Assembly: GCF_037893185.1 (NCBI RefSeq) | Contig: NZ_CP140772.1 | Coordinates: forward strand, 2,914,001 to 2,978,000 | Reading direction: 5' to 3' | DNA from: Chitinophaga sp. 180180018-3 | GTDB lineage: Bacteria > Bacteroidota > Bacteroidia > Chitinophagales > Chitinophagaceae | DNA: 64,000 nucleotides | In this document: positions 27,240-37,093 of the stretch, piece by piece | Layout of the letters: the number at the start of each line of letters is the position of its first letter | Position numbering within the stretch: the stretch's first letter is position 1 | Position numbers and translations under genes: made by a program | The notes under the pieces: model-generated | Database searches by the model: none | The model's input: only the letters and a program-made list of their open reading frames with translations | What the model was told of the DNA's origin: nothing

Positions 27240-27398
27240 GTTTTATATGATGGTTGCTGTTGGTAATTTTCCATTTCATTCATTTGTATTATTGTTGTTC
27301 ATTTTGTTCATTTATGAGGCCAGCGAATAAAATGCACCTGCAACATCTTCTCAACACAGATATTGGCCCGATTGTAGCCGGCAGCTGGATAGCTGCCA

Positions 27399-27411
27399 CG
27401 ACAATATTTCG
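27399..27411. promoter_or_regulatory. Near-palindromic element upstream of first twin kinase
   Basis: CGACAATATTTCG is a near-palindrome (CGA...AATATT...TCG) 49 bases before the start codon. A close copy, CGATAATATTTCG, sits at 29415-29427 before the second kinase. Conservation between the duplicates amid diverged flanks suggests a binding site; this is inference. Confidence 0.4.
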
Positions 27412-27459
27412 TAGCATGTTCAAATAGCGTTAACTAATTAGTTGGTATTTTTATAGTAT

Positions 27460-29355
27460 ATGTTTATCTCCTCAATCGGCCGCCGGATCCTCTTACTTAT
27501 TGCAGTGGTATTGCTGATGCAGCAGGCAGGTGCTCAGTTGAGCAGTATCCGGCGATTACAGCGCGAGTTGCCCCAGCTTACAGATAGTAATGCTTATGTA
27601 AATACCCTCAATCAACTTGGGATGCTTTTTTACCTGAAATCGGGGGACTCATGTATTTATTATGCCCGGCAGGCAAAGGACATTGCAGAGCGGCGGCATT
27701 ATAAATCCGGGTTGGCAGGTGCACTGAATGTGTTCGGGATTTTCCACATGTCGGAAAACAGTTATCTCGCTACCAAATACATGAACGAATCATTGCAGCT
27801 ATATACGGAACTGGACGACAGTTCAAATATAGCCCAGTTGTATAATAATCTGGGCGTGATCTTTTACTTCGAAGGTAACCTCAACATGACCATTGCCTAT
27901 TTTAGAAAAGCAGATAAAATAAGCAGGGATCTGCAGCAGGATTCGATCAGGAGTCTTATTGTGAGTAACCTGGCAGACATGGACTCTACCCTTAGTGTTA
28001 CCCAGGTAGATTCTATGCAGGCGCTTTCGGCATCTATTGCCCGGAAATATAGAGATACCCTGTTATTGGGAGCGCTCAGGCAGAACCGGATATTTAGAGC
28101 TTTCATCCGCGAAAAGAGCAAGGCAAATATTGATAGTATGCTGAACCTACTTGAGATGTATGAGAAAGGAGAGAATAACTTCAGGCTTGCAGAAGGATAT
28201 GCGGTATTGGCCGATGGTATGCTGGCCACAGGTGACAAATCAGCGGCGCTGACTTACTATAATAAAGCACTCCAAAAAGCTGACATCAATGCCAATTACC
28301 CACTGCGTGCCATGATGCTGGAAAAGCTGATGCATTATTATGTTTCGGTAAACAATACAGCTAAAGCCTATGAATATGCAATATTATTGTTGGATGGAAA
28401 AGATAAGTTAAACGAACGGTTGAAAAAATCCGGCTATACTTATGCAAACTTCGTGTTTAATGAAAAAGACCTGCAGCTGGCGGCCGAGAGGGCCGCTCAA
28501 CAAAAAAGGATAATTGCCATATCGACTATATTATTGGTGCTGTTCTTGGTATTGCTGCTGGTGCTTTTCAGGTCATATAAGATTGCCCGGCGCGCCAGGG
28601 TTGCCCAGGAGCGGCTGGCAACAGCAACACGTCTGCGTAATGCGCAGCTGGAATCATGGGATCGTTTTAATACGATGTTGCTGGGCATCATGGCGCACGA
28701 CCTGCGGCAGCCGTTTAGCTCCATCCTGTCTGTTGCAGAATTCAGGAAACATGGTATTGATTTGTCGGAGGAGGAATATGGTTTTGTCATGGATAACCTC
28801 TGGGAAACGTCATCGCAAAGTCTCCAGTTAATCGATGGGTTGTTGTCGTGGGTAAAATCTAAAAGAGAAGATTTTGATTACCGCCCGGTGTTAGTGCCGG
28901 TAAAGGACGCGTTACATCAGGCTAATATTTTTTTTGTATCCGATCAGCAGAAGAAAAGCATCCGGGTGACCACCAACATGGAGCCGGATACACTGGAGGT
29001 AAGCGCCGATAAAACCATGGTGCTATTCATCCTGCGAAATCTGCTAAACAATGCCACAAAGTTTGCCCCGGCAGGCAGTCATATTACGGTAACAGCCAGG
29101 CAGCATAACAGTATAGTGCAGATATCGGTAGCTGATGAGGGCAAGGGTATGTCGCCGGAAACTATGACAAGGTTGTTCTCTCTCGAACAGCGCGATTCCA
29201 TACAGGGCGATACGAAGAAGGGCGCCGGATTGGCACTGGTAATCAGCAACGATATGGTGAAGCAGATGAATGGCAGACTTACCGTAGAAAGCGAGGAAGG
29301 AGCTGGTACTGTGTTCCATCTGGAGCTGCCGTCCTACAGAAGAGAGCTCGCATAA
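27460..29355 (+). CDS. TPR-containing sensor histidine kinase, copy 1
   Basis: The 631-aa protein has a signal/anchor region (about 1-25), an extracytoplasmic helical TPR-like sensor (about 40-330), one membrane span (about 349-370), a HisKA-like helix with MAHDLRQPF (His413 as phosphoacceptor, in place of the usual SHELRTP), and an HATPase domain (NNATKFAP N-box, DEGKGMSPE, KGAGLALVI). It lacks a receiver or DNA-binding output, and no response regulator adjoins it, so its partner is encoded elsewhere. A closely similar gene follows 128 bases downstream, evidently by tandem duplication. Confidence 0.93.
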   Translation: MFISSIGRRILLLIAVVLLMQQAGAQLSSIRRLQRELPQLTDSNAYVNTLNQLGMLFYLKSGDSCIYYARQAKDIAERRHYKSGLAGALNVFGIFHMSENSYLATKYMNESLQLYTELDDSSNIAQLYNNLGVIFYFEGNLNMTIAYFRKADKISRDLQQDSIRSLIVSNLADMDSTLSVTQVDSMQALSASIARKYRDTLLLGALRQNRIFRAFIREKSKANIDSMLNLLEMYEKGENNFRLAEGYAVLADGMLATGDKSAALTYYNKALQKADINANYPLRAMMLEKLMHYYVSVNNTAKAYEYAILLLDGKDKLNERLKKSGYTYANFVFNEKDLQLAAERAAQQKRIIAISTILLVLFLVLLLVLFRSYKIARRARVAQERLATATRLRNAQLESWDRFNTMLLGIMAHDLRQPFSSILSVAEFRKHGIDLSEEEYGFVMDNLWETSSQSLQLIDGLLSWVKSKREDFDYRPVLVPVKDALHQANIFFVSDQQKKSIRVTTNMEPDTLEVSADKTMVLFILRNLLNNATKFAPAGSHITVTARQHNSIVQISVADEGKGMSPETMTRLFSLEQRDSIQGDTKKGAGLALVISNDMVKQMNGRLTVESEEGAGTVFHLELPSYRRELA

Positions 29356-29414
29356 TTTTGCTACTATCTGAAAATCACGAAATAGCGGCCAAACTGGAAA
29401 TATAATAGCTGTCG

Positions 29415-29427
29415 CGATAATATTTCG
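29415..29427. promoter_or_regulatory. Near-palindromic element upstream of second twin kinase
   Basis: CGATAATATTTCG lies 57 bases before ATG 29484 and matches the element at 27399-27411 at all but one position. The flanking bases (ATAGCTG before, AG-ATG after) are also shared, so the duplication carried the control region with it. Confidence 0.4.
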
Positions 29428-29483
29428 CAGTATGCAAAAATAGCATTAATTTAATTGGTCAGTCAGTTGTTATTTTGCAGTAT

Positions 29484-31361
29484 ATGTTTATCCTATTGAT
29501 CGGCCGCCGGATCCTCTTACTTATTGCAGTAGTATTGCTGATGCAGCAGGCAAGTGCTCAACTGAGCGCAATCCGGCGATTACAGCACGAGCTGCCCCAG
29601 CTTGCGGATAGCAACGCTTATGTAAACACGCTCAACCAGCTGGGACTACTTTTTTACCTGAAATCATGGGACTCCTGTATTTATTATGCCCGGCAGGCAA
29701 GGGACATAGCAGAACGGCAGCATTACAAATCGGGGATAGCGGGGGCATTGAATGTGTTCGGGATCTTCCACATGTCCGAAAACAGTTATCTCGCCACCAA
29801 ATACATGAACGAATCATTGCAGCTATATACGGAACTGGACGACAGTTCAAATATAGCCCAGCTGTATAATAATCTGGGCATGATCTTTTACTTTGAGGGT
29901 AACCTCAACCAGACCCTTTCCTACGTCAGAAAAGCTGATGAAATAAGCAGGCACCTACAGCACGATTCGATCAGGAGCCTTATTGTGGCCAACCTGACAG
30001 AGATGGACTCGACCCTTAGTGTTACCCAGATAGATTCTATGCGGACGCTTTCGATATTCATTGCCCGGAAGTATAAAGACTCCCTGCTATTGGAGGAGCT
30101 CAGGCTGACCCGGATACTTACCGCTTTCATCCGCGAAAAGAGCAAGGCAAATATTGATAGTATGCTGAACATACTTGAGATGTATGAGAAAGAAGAAAAT
30201 AATTTCAGGCTTGCAGTAGGATATGCAGTATTGGCCGATGGTATGCTGATCACAGGTGACAAATCAGCGGCGCTGACGTACTATAATAAAGCACTCGAAA
30301 AAGCTACCACCAACGCCAATTACCCATTGCGTACTATGATGCTGGAAAAGCTGATGCATTATTATGCTTCGGTAAACAACACAGCTAAAGCCTATGAATA
30401 TGCAGTATTACTATTGGAAGCGAAAGATAAGTTAAACGAACGGTTGAAAAACTCCGGCTATACTTATGCAAATTTTGTATCTAATGAAAAAGACCTGCAG
30501 CTGGCGGCGGAGAAGTCCGCTGAACAGAAAAAGATAATTGTAATATCAACAATACTACTGGTGCTGTTCCTGGTATTGCTGATTGTGTTGCTCAGGTCAT
30601 ATAAAATTACGAGACGCGCTAAGGTTGTCCAGGAACAACTGGCTGCTGTAACGCAGCAGCGTAATGCCCGGTTGGAATCATGGGACCAGTTTAACAGGAT
30701 GCTACTGGGCATCATGGCACACGATCTGAGGCAGCCTTTCGGTACCGTGGTGTCTTTTATAGATATGATGAAACAGGGTATTGCCCTGACAAAGGAGGAA
30801 AACAATGTTATTATGGATGGCCTCAGGGAAACTTCCATGCAGAGTATCCAATTCATCGACGGGTTATTAGCCTGGGTGAAATCCAAGCGGGAAGATTTTG
30901 CTTATCATCCGGTACCGGTATCCGTACAGGATGCGGTACAGCAGGCCAATGTGTTCTTTGTATCCGATCAGCAAAAGAAAAACGTTGAACTGAACGCCAG
31001 CGTGGAGCCGGCATCCCTGGCTGTAAGCGCCGATAGAACCATGTTGTTATTCATTTTACGCAATCTGCTTAGTAATGCCACTAAGTATGCTCCTCCGGGC
31101 AGCCATATTACCGTTGCTGCTGAACAACACAATCGTGCAGTGAAGCTGTCAGTAGCTGATGAGGGCATGGGGATGTCGCCGGAAGCCGTGACGAGGTTGT
31201 TCACGCTCGGGCAGAACGATGCCGTAAAGACCGACACATTGAAAGGCGCGGGGCTGGCGCTGGTCATCAGCTACGACATGGTAAAACAGATGCAGGGTAA
31301 ACTTACAGTTGAAAGTGAGAAGGGGGCGGGCACAGTGTTCCGGCTGGAGTTACCTTGCTAG
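29484..31361 (+). CDS. TPR-containing sensor histidine kinase, copy 2
   Basis: This protein (625 aa from ATG 29484) is a close paralogue of the preceding kinase and aligns without gaps as far as the phosphoacceptor His413 in MAHDLRQPF. It has the same signal/anchor, TPR-like sensor, single span, kinase helix and HATPase domain (DEGMGMSPE, KGAGLALVI). I chose ATG 29484 because it matches the start of copy 1; a TTG at 29475 is also in frame. The copies differ most in the linker after the histidine (about 418-450) and in the last 15 residues, which might alter partner choice. It is convergent with the GH95 gene. Confidence 0.93.
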   Translation: MFILLIGRRILLLIAVVLLMQQASAQLSAIRRLQHELPQLADSNAYVNTLNQLGLLFYLKSWDSCIYYARQARDIAERQHYKSGIAGALNVFGIFHMSENSYLATKYMNESLQLYTELDDSSNIAQLYNNLGMIFYFEGNLNQTLSYVRKADEISRHLQHDSIRSLIVANLTEMDSTLSVTQIDSMRTLSIFIARKYKDSLLLEELRLTRILTAFIREKSKANIDSMLNILEMYEKEENNFRLAVGYAVLADGMLITGDKSAALTYYNKALEKATTNANYPLRTMMLEKLMHYYASVNNTAKAYEYAVLLLEAKDKLNERLKNSGYTYANFVSNEKDLQLAAEKSAEQKKIIVISTILLVLFLVLLIVLLRSYKITRRAKVVQEQLAAVTQQRNARLESWDQFNRMLLGIMAHDLRQPFGTVVSFIDMMKQGIALTKEENNVIMDGLRETSMQSIQFIDGLLAWVKSKREDFAYHPVPVSVQDAVQQANVFFVSDQQKKNVELNASVEPASLAVSADRTMLLFILRNLLSNATKYAPPGSHITVAAEQHNRAVKLSVADEGMGMSPEAVTRLFTLGQNDAVKTDTLKGAGLALVISYDMVKQMQGKLTVESEKGAGTVFRLELPC

Positions 31362-31385
31362 CTTATGATCTCCGCTTTCATCGGT

Positions 31386-33875
31386 TTACATCACCTTCAC
31401 CAGCTGGCTGTTAAGCTTCACCAGCTCGCCTTTCCGGGTGTTATAACTAACAGACTTATTACCTGCCTTAATATTCAAAGGACCGCCAAGCTTTGATACA
31501 ATAGTTGCTTTTACCAGTTGCCCCTGTTGCCATTCCATATCCACTACAAATCCGCCGCGGGCACAAAGTCCTGCAACACGGCCACTGGCCAGCGCATCGG
31601 GGAGCGAAGGCAGCAGCGATATTTCAAAAGAGCCGTCGCTTCGTTTATGTTGACTTTGCAGCAGCATCTCCGCTATGGCTGCAGTAGCGCCGAAATTACC
31701 GTCGATCTGAAAAGGTGGATGATTGTCGAACAGGTTGGGCAATGTTTTTTTAGTGATCAATCCAGAGAGTAAACGAAACGCGTGGTTACCGTCGTGCAGG
31801 CGATTCCACATATTAATCTTCCAGGCAAGGCTCCAGCCGGTGCCATCATCTCCGCGGCCTTCCAGGGTTTTACGGGCGGCTGCTGCCAGCTCAGGAGTGC
31901 CTTCCATGGTGATCTGATTGCCCGGATACAATCCGAATAAATGGGAGGTATGACGGTGATGTGGTTCCACTTCCTTATAATCTTCTGCCCATTCCATAAT
32001 ACGGCCGGTAGCCGGACTGATACGCACAGGCGCCAGGCGTTTTAATGCGGCTGCACACTGATCTTTGAAAGCAGGATCTATGCCCAGTGTTTCGGCCGCT
32101 GCGATACAATTGCCCAACAGGTTGTGAATGATTTCTATATCCATGGTGGCGCCGTAGGTGAACACGGATTTAGTGCCATCAGCCAGCAGGAAAGCATTTT
32201 CCGGAGAGTAGGAGGGATTGGTGACCAATTTACCGGGGCAGACAGTTCCGGCAGGAGCTTCCACCATGAAGTCGAGCATAAACTCAGCTGCACCTTTCAT
32301 CAGCGGATAGCCCGTGTGCGATAGAAATTTTTTATCGCCGGTATAGCAATAATGTTCCCAGAGATGTTGCGCGAGCCAGGCTGCTCCCATGGGCCATATA
32401 CCCTGTGGTCCGTCTGCGGGCGCAGTAAAGCCCCAGGCATCGGTGAGGTGGTGCACTACCCAGCCTCTGGCGCCATATGTCTGGCGGGCGGTGCGTGCGC
32501 CGGGTTTAGCCAGCTCTTCTTCCAGATCAAACAGCGGCCCGTGAAGTTCACTCAGGTTAGTGATTTCTGCCGGCCAGTAATTCATCTGCACATTGATGTT
32601 GGTGTGATAGTCGGCGTTCCATGGTGGCGTCATCTGCCATGCCCAGAGCCCCTGCAGATTGGCTGGCATACATCCCGGCTGCGAGCTGGAGATCAGCAGA
32701 TAGCGGCCAAACTGGAAGTACAATTCCACCAAACCGGCATCAGGACTGCCAGCGCGTCGTGCATATTCCAGGCGTTCATCCGTAGGAAGAACGGCAGCCT
32801 GGGCATCACCTGTCTCAAAATGTAAACTCATTCGATCTGCATACTGTTTGTAAGCCGCTATATGCGCCGATTTTAAAGCCGCATAGGATCTAGCGGCAAC
32901 AGCAGTCGCCTTGCTCCGGCATTGCTGTATAGGATCTGTATTAACAGTAGTAATGCCTTTGGCAAGATTTTTCAGACCAGGATAATTAGTAGCGCCGGTT
33001 ATAAACAGGGTAGCGCTGTTGGCATTTTCTACGTGTAAAATCCCATCTTTTACATACACTTTCCCTCCGCTGCTGAGTACTTTAGCACGGGCAGCAAACT
33101 TTATTCCACGGGCATTTCCATCTTTATCCTTTACCGGCAGCCGGCCTTCCAGGATGAGTGCTGCCGGATCAGCTGCATCCGGAATGCATTGCGCATCCTG
33201 CTGCCGTTTGAGCACGAGCCGGAAGTTGATTTTACCGGGCTGGCTGGCAGTAAACTTTACAATAACAGCATCGTTAGCCAGTGAGGCAAAATTTTCGCGG
33301 GTATACTCCACGCCATCGGACGTGTACTTTACCGTTGCCACCGCAGTAGCAAGATCGAGACTACGGGTGTAATGGTTCGCCGCCATTACCGGCTGATCGA
33401 GCCATACTTCGCTCAGCGATTGATAGGGCTTTATCCTTTCGGGCTTGCCCAGCATGGTTTCGCTGGCCAGCTTCACCGCTTCGTTGTTTTTGTTTTCAAA
33501 AAGAAGCCGCCTTACTTCGGGGAGTGCTTTTAAGGCTGCAGGATTATCGGCATCCATCGGGTATCCATCCCACAGGGTGCTTTCGTTTAGCTGTATCCGT
33601 TCGTCTGCCACGCCGCCGAATATCATGGCGCCTATGCGGCCGTTGCCTATAGGTAATGCTTCCTCCCATACATGGGCAGGGTTGCGATACCATAACACGT
33701 TGCCTTTAAGCGGCTCGCCTGATTGTCCGCTGCATTGTGCTCTGTCGCTCCATTTCGCAGTGATGTCTGCAGGTCTTTCAACGGCAGGCAGGGGTGTAGT
33801 TTGCGCATGTGCGGTAGTGGCAAATAATAAAAGGCCTGGGATCCAGGAGTATTTTCTGAACGAGGAATTGATCAT
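31386..33875 (-). CDS. GH95 alpha-L-fucosidase-like glycoside hydrolase
   Basis: The 829-aa protein has a signal peptide (about 1-24) and the GH95 layout: N-terminal beta domain (WEEALPIGNGRIGAMIFGG, NESTLWDG), then an (alpha/alpha)6 barrel with NYHTNINVQMNYWPAE, the MEWAED block near 609 that should hold the acid glutamate, HRHTSHLFGLYPG, and FQIDGNFGATAAIAEMLLQS near 725-744. GH95 enzymes are inverting alpha-1,2-L-fucosidases or L-galactosidases, acting on xyloglucan side chains or host glycans. No SusC/D pair adjoins it on the same strand. It could work with the GH31/GH5 locus at 50856-60907 on fucosylated xyloglucan; that is inference. Confidence 0.93.
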   Translation of the reverse strand: MINSSFRKYSWIPGLLLFATTAHAQTTPLPAVERPADITAKWSDRAQCSGQSGEPLKGNVLWYRNPAHVWEEALPIGNGRIGAMIFGGVADERIQLNESTLWDGYPMDADNPAALKALPEVRRLLFENKNNEAVKLASETMLGKPERIKPYQSLSEVWLDQPVMAANHYTRSLDLATAVATVKYTSDGVEYTRENFASLANDAVIVKFTASQPGKINFRLVLKRQQDAQCIPDAADPAALILEGRLPVKDKDGNARGIKFAARAKVLSSGGKVYVKDGILHVENANSATLFITGATNYPGLKNLAKGITTVNTDPIQQCRSKATAVAARSYAALKSAHIAAYKQYADRMSLHFETGDAQAAVLPTDERLEYARRAGSPDAGLVELYFQFGRYLLISSSQPGCMPANLQGLWAWQMTPPWNADYHTNINVQMNYWPAEITNLSELHGPLFDLEEELAKPGARTARQTYGARGWVVHHLTDAWGFTAPADGPQGIWPMGAAWLAQHLWEHYCYTGDKKFLSHTGYPLMKGAAEFMLDFMVEAPAGTVCPGKLVTNPSYSPENAFLLADGTKSVFTYGATMDIEIIHNLLGNCIAAAETLGIDPAFKDQCAAALKRLAPVRISPATGRIMEWAEDYKEVEPHHRHTSHLFGLYPGNQITMEGTPELAAAARKTLEGRGDDGTGWSLAWKINMWNRLHDGNHAFRLLSGLITKKTLPNLFDNHPPFQIDGNFGATAAIAEMLLQSQHKRSDGSFEISLLPSLPDALASGRVAGLCARGGFVVDMEWQQGQLVKATIVSKLGGPLNIKAGNKSVSYNTRKGELVKLNSQLVKVM

Positions 33876-34135
33876 TAATGAGCTTTTTTACAGGGCAATA
33901 GGAGAAAATTAGAAAATAAATAGTAGGGGTGGAAGGGAAATTCGGGGTATCGGTAAAAAAATATTATCAATTGTTCAATAAGTATATGAATTCCTTTGAA
34001 AGCTGATGGATAGCACTTTGGCCGCAATTTTATCAGAAATGTCGTATTTTAGCCATCAGAACCACTAGCAACCATATGCTCATTGTCCCAAAAGATAGTG
34101 TTATCCCATTCGTTTTATGTTAATACCCGTTTGTC

Positions 34136-35116
34136 ATGAAATTCATACTACCAGATCCTTTACAAAGTCAGGCATCTATGGCTGAACGTTTCCCGCTAAG
34201 TGAAGAACGAGACTTGTTGCCCTTTTTAAGAGCCACCTACATTACCGGCGCTTTTGGTGAAATATATCAGCAACAAACCCCAACGGATGTTTATACCATT
34301 TATCTGCATTTCTTCCGTATGAAGCAGGCAATTCGCCTGCAAACAATTGTTTCAGAACCGATGGTCACATTAAGTTATGCGTTGAAGGGCAACCTTACTT
34401 TTTTGCTAAATGGCTCCCAAAAAACACTGATACAAAATGGATGGTATCATTTGTACTACATTCCGGCCGGCAATTACACGGTGCAGATGCCTAAAGGAGA
34501 AGTAGTGATATTTCAAATAAATCTGCCGGCGAAATTGATACAGGGCCTGGGACAAAATAATCAGGTGATGAGGGAGGTACTGGAGAATATACTAACCAAC
34601 AGCAGGAGAGGGCTCCAGCAAGATGCCGCAGAAATTACTCCAAAGGTAAACTCCATACTGGACAGCATATATAGTTGCGAATTAAACGAGGCGGAAAGGG
34701 ATATTTTTCTGCATGCCCGAATCTGTGATTTGTTGTTATTGTATTTGTCTGCAATGAATGAAACACAAAAGGATTTTTGTACAAAGTATCATTTTTCTCC
34801 TGAAGACCTGCAATCTCTGCGAGCGGCCGGCGCTATACTGGCCGGCGAATTACATAAGCCGATACAGCTGGAGGAAATCGCAAGGCAGGTACATTTACAT
34901 GTCCGGAAACTGACAGCAGGTTTTCGTATGCTCTATGGGGTTAGTGTATATGAATGGTTGACGGAAGTAAGAATGGAGAGGGCGAAGCAGTTGTTACAAA
35001 ACGGGCATATCAACATTCATGATATAGCCTATGAAGTTGGGTACAATTCAGCATCGGGTTTTATCAGGGCTTTTAAAACCTTCACTGGTTATACACCTGC
35101 GCATTACCAGAAATAA
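34136..35116 (+). CDS. AraC-family transcriptional regulator
   Basis: The 326-aa protein has an N-terminal domain of about 220 residues without a recognised ligand fold and a C-terminal AraC DNA-binding domain (about 225-325: LEEIARQVHLHVRKLTAGFR, then IHDIAYEVGYNSASGFIRAF and TGYTPAHYQ). It is transcribed divergently from the GH95 gene across a 260-base gap and is a candidate regulator of it. A hairpin follows its stop codon. Confidence 0.9.
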   Translation: MKFILPDPLQSQASMAERFPLSEERDLLPFLRATYITGAFGEIYQQQTPTDVYTIYLHFFRMKQAIRLQTIVSEPMVTLSYALKGNLTFLLNGSQKTLIQNGWYHLYYIPAGNYTVQMPKGEVVIFQINLPAKLIQGLGQNNQVMREVLENILTNSRRGLQQDAAEITPKVNSILDSIYSCELNEAERDIFLHARICDLLLLYLSAMNETQKDFCTKYHFSPEDLQSLRAAGAILAGELHKPIQLEEIARQVHLHVRKLTAGFRMLYGVSVYEWLTEVRMERAKQLLQNGHINIHDIAYEVGYNSASGFIRAFKTFTGYTPAHYQK

Positions 35117-35118
35117 AA

Positions 35119-35147
35119 CCCCGGAGCATATATTCGATGCCCCGGGG
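35119..35147. terminator. Bidirectional terminator-like hairpin
   Basis: CCCCGGAGCAT (35119-35129) pairs with ATGCCCCGGGG (35137-35147) with one mismatch and a 7-base loop. It lies between the ends of two convergent genes (35116 and 35162) and could serve both. Confidence 0.65.
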
Positions 35148-35161
35148 CGATCAGTACTTTA

Positions 35162-35725
35162 CTACAATACCTGCTCTTTCAGGGTAACATTTCCTGGCAG
35201 GTCAGACGCCTGCACTTTTATTTTAGCGCCTGTTGTTGGAGCATGCTCCTGGGTGGCTGTATAGATCCAGTCGAGGCCAATGTTCTGCTGTACTGCATTT
35301 CCTGTTTCCAGCAGTTGGTTATCGGCGCTGTAAACAGATACCACTACCGCCCTAACCCTGAAGTCATCTATTGCCCGGATACGTATGGTACTTCCGGTCT
35401 TACCTGTGTAATTGAGCGCATCTATTTCCCTGATCTCAGGAGCGCGGAAAGCGTCTGCCAAAGCAAGGTTATAGGCCGATTGCCCATTCTTTGCCACAGC
35501 ACGATATTGGGCCAGCAAATCGGGGTTAGCCATTACTGATTTAGCATACAGGGTGGCTGTCTGGAAACGCTCTCTGACCACCTGTTGTGCAGGAGTGGGA
35601 TTTCCTTTGACATGTGTAGGCCTTTTACTTAAAATGGACTGACCGAAACGTTGACGAATAACCACCTGTTTTGCAAAGGTGCCATGTGTTCCCTGCAGGA
35701 TCACATTGTCTGTTGCTTTTGCCAT
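35162..35725 (-). CDS. Hypothetical protein with C-terminal beta-rich region
   Basis: The protein (187 aa from ATG 35725; ATG 35737 is also in frame) has no signal peptide. The N-terminal half is basic and helical, with QQVVRERFQTATLYAKSVMANP suggesting a helix near 47-68. From about 100 it becomes strand-rich (STIRIRAIDDFRVRAVVVSVYS), like a small Ig-like or jellyroll unit. I do not recognise a family with certainty. It is a single gene between a terminator-like hairpin and a long non-coding gap. Confidence 0.7.
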   Translation of the reverse strand: MAKATDNVILQGTHGTFAKQVVIRQRFGQSILSKRPTHVKGNPTPAQQVVRERFQTATLYAKSVMANPDLLAQYRAVAKNGQSAYNLALADAFRAPEIREIDALNYTGKTGSTIRIRAIDDFRVRAVVVSVYSADNQLLETGNAVQQNIGLDWIYTATQEHAPTTGAKIKVQASDLPGNVTLKEQVL

Positions 35726-35737
35726 AAAATAATCCAT

Positions 35738-36216
35738 TTAGTGGTGAGAAAATACTGAACAGTGTCAGGCCGGCCGGTCCCGTAACCTTCAGTGTTGAAC
35801 GATTCAAAGTTGATACATTCTTTCGTCAAAGGATGTGCAGATCCGGAGAAAAAATGTGCAGAAACGTAGAATCTGGTGTTTTGAGCGCATGGGAAGAAAG
35901 TATCAGTTTAGGACTTGGATTGGCACTTGGTGGAGCGAAGGTGGAATATAGGATAAGCGAAGGATAATCGAATGAGAACCGAAGGTGAGTAGGTAATCGG
36001 TTGAAGAACAATGATGTAGAAAGAAAGAAGAATGACTGAAGATGGATGATCTGATATTATTTTCGCTTACTCCAGCGGAAGTTAGCAGATTTGCGCTTTT
36101 TTATGTGGCTCCTTCATGATGACTTTTTTATGGAATAAATCATTTTTGATATCTTCCATATCCCGGGGACGGAATTACCTGGCGGTTGCCCCAAATACTA
36201 ATCAAAAATCAAGCGA
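35738..36216. other. Long intergenic gap, no confident gene
   Basis: About 480 bases without a convincing gene. The plus strand is strikingly purine-rich from about 35880 to 36050 (GAAGG/GAAAG runs). A 25-codon frame starts at ATG 36042 and ends at TGA 36119; it reads plausibly (SLTPAEVSRFALFY) but has no ribosome-binding or homology support by eye, so I do not call it. The promoter of the gene at 36217 should lie here. Confidence 0.4.
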
Positions 36217-36975
36217 ATGAAAAAAATCAGGGACGAGTTAATAAGAACTATTTCATCAATAAAGAATGGGAGAAAAGCAAAGGGAGAGACTATTACTGAA
36301 GCAGAAATTGCTGATAAGGTGGGTGTTTCCGAAGAACAGTTGCATGCTTATCTGAATGGAGAACAAAAGATCCCGGGTGATTTTATATCCAAAGTTAATT
36401 CGGCTTTTAACTTGATAATTACCATGGTACAGTTCACTGACGAAGTAGATTTTCCTGATCCGTTGGAGGAAGAAATAGGATCTGATGAAAGCAACAGAAA
36501 ATCTCTGGAAGCCTGCATTTCCATTATTAAGGGGCATGGACGAGCTAACGGGGAAACTATTACAGAGGAAGATATAGCAAACCAGATAGGGATTTCCGCG
36601 GAGCAAATTGATGTCTGGTTAAAAGGGGAAGTGCCAACTCCTGCTGATCTGACGGGCAGGCTGCTATCTGCTTATCAGCCTCTTCTTGATGCTGTGAGGA
36701 TGGAGAATAATAAAGAGCATCTAAAACGTACGGTCGTTTGGGTTAGGAATCTTGGGTTAGCGGCCGGAAGGAATATTCAGCTGGAAGAGATGGCGGGGAA
36801 AATAGGTATTTCTGTTGAACAGCTGTATAATTGCCTGAACGACCAGAGTATAGTAGAGGATGATTTTGCAAATAGGCTGGAATCGGCTTACCCGGAGCTT
36901 TTTCAGCGGGAAATGAGTGTTGAGATGACGGAGGATTTTTATCAGATAATGGAAAGGTATAGCGGAGGTCATTAG
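36217..36975 (+). CDS. Protein of three tandem XRE-like helix-turn-helix units
   Basis: This 252-aa protein consists of three copies of one unit of about 60 residues, near 20-66, 107-153 and 183-228. Each has a GE/GR-x-I, then E-IA-x-IG-S-EQ-x-L-G-like pattern (EAEIADKVGVSEEQLHAYLNG, EDIANQIGISAEQIDVWLKG, EEMAGKIGISVEQLYNCLND), followed by a D-x-RL-SAY/F helix. The pattern resembles the helix 2-helix 3 part of XRE/Cro-type DNA-binding domains. There is no ligand-binding or catalytic domain and no membrane span. The C-terminus ends in EDFYQIMERYSGGH, and a degraded relative of this tail is found at 43328-43381. The function is unknown; it may bind DNA or proteins through repeated HTH units. 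Confidence 0.85.
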   Translation: MKKIRDELIRTISSIKNGRKAKGETITEAEIADKVGVSEEQLHAYLNGEQKIPGDFISKVNSAFNLIITMVQFTDEVDFPDPLEEEIGSDESNRKSLEACISIIKGHGRANGETITEEDIANQIGISAEQIDVWLKGEVPTPADLTGRLLSAYQPLLDAVRMENNKEHLKRTVVWVRNLGLAAGRNIQLEEMAGKIGISVEQLYNCLNDQSIVEDDFANRLESAYPELFQREMSVEMTEDFYQIMERYSGGH

Positions 36976-37093
36976 GAATACTGAATTTACACCCGATAGT
37001 CTCTGAATATTAATTAACTGCTCTTTTTTATTCTTTAACTGGCAACCTGGGTTAATTATATTATCGTTAAGTTAGTAGTATTTACTTAATTTT

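Noticed and set aside
36042..36119. A 25-codon frame upstream of the triple-HTH gene
   Set aside because: It is too short to judge by eye and lacks a clear ribosome-binding site; I kept it only as a note on the intergenic gap.
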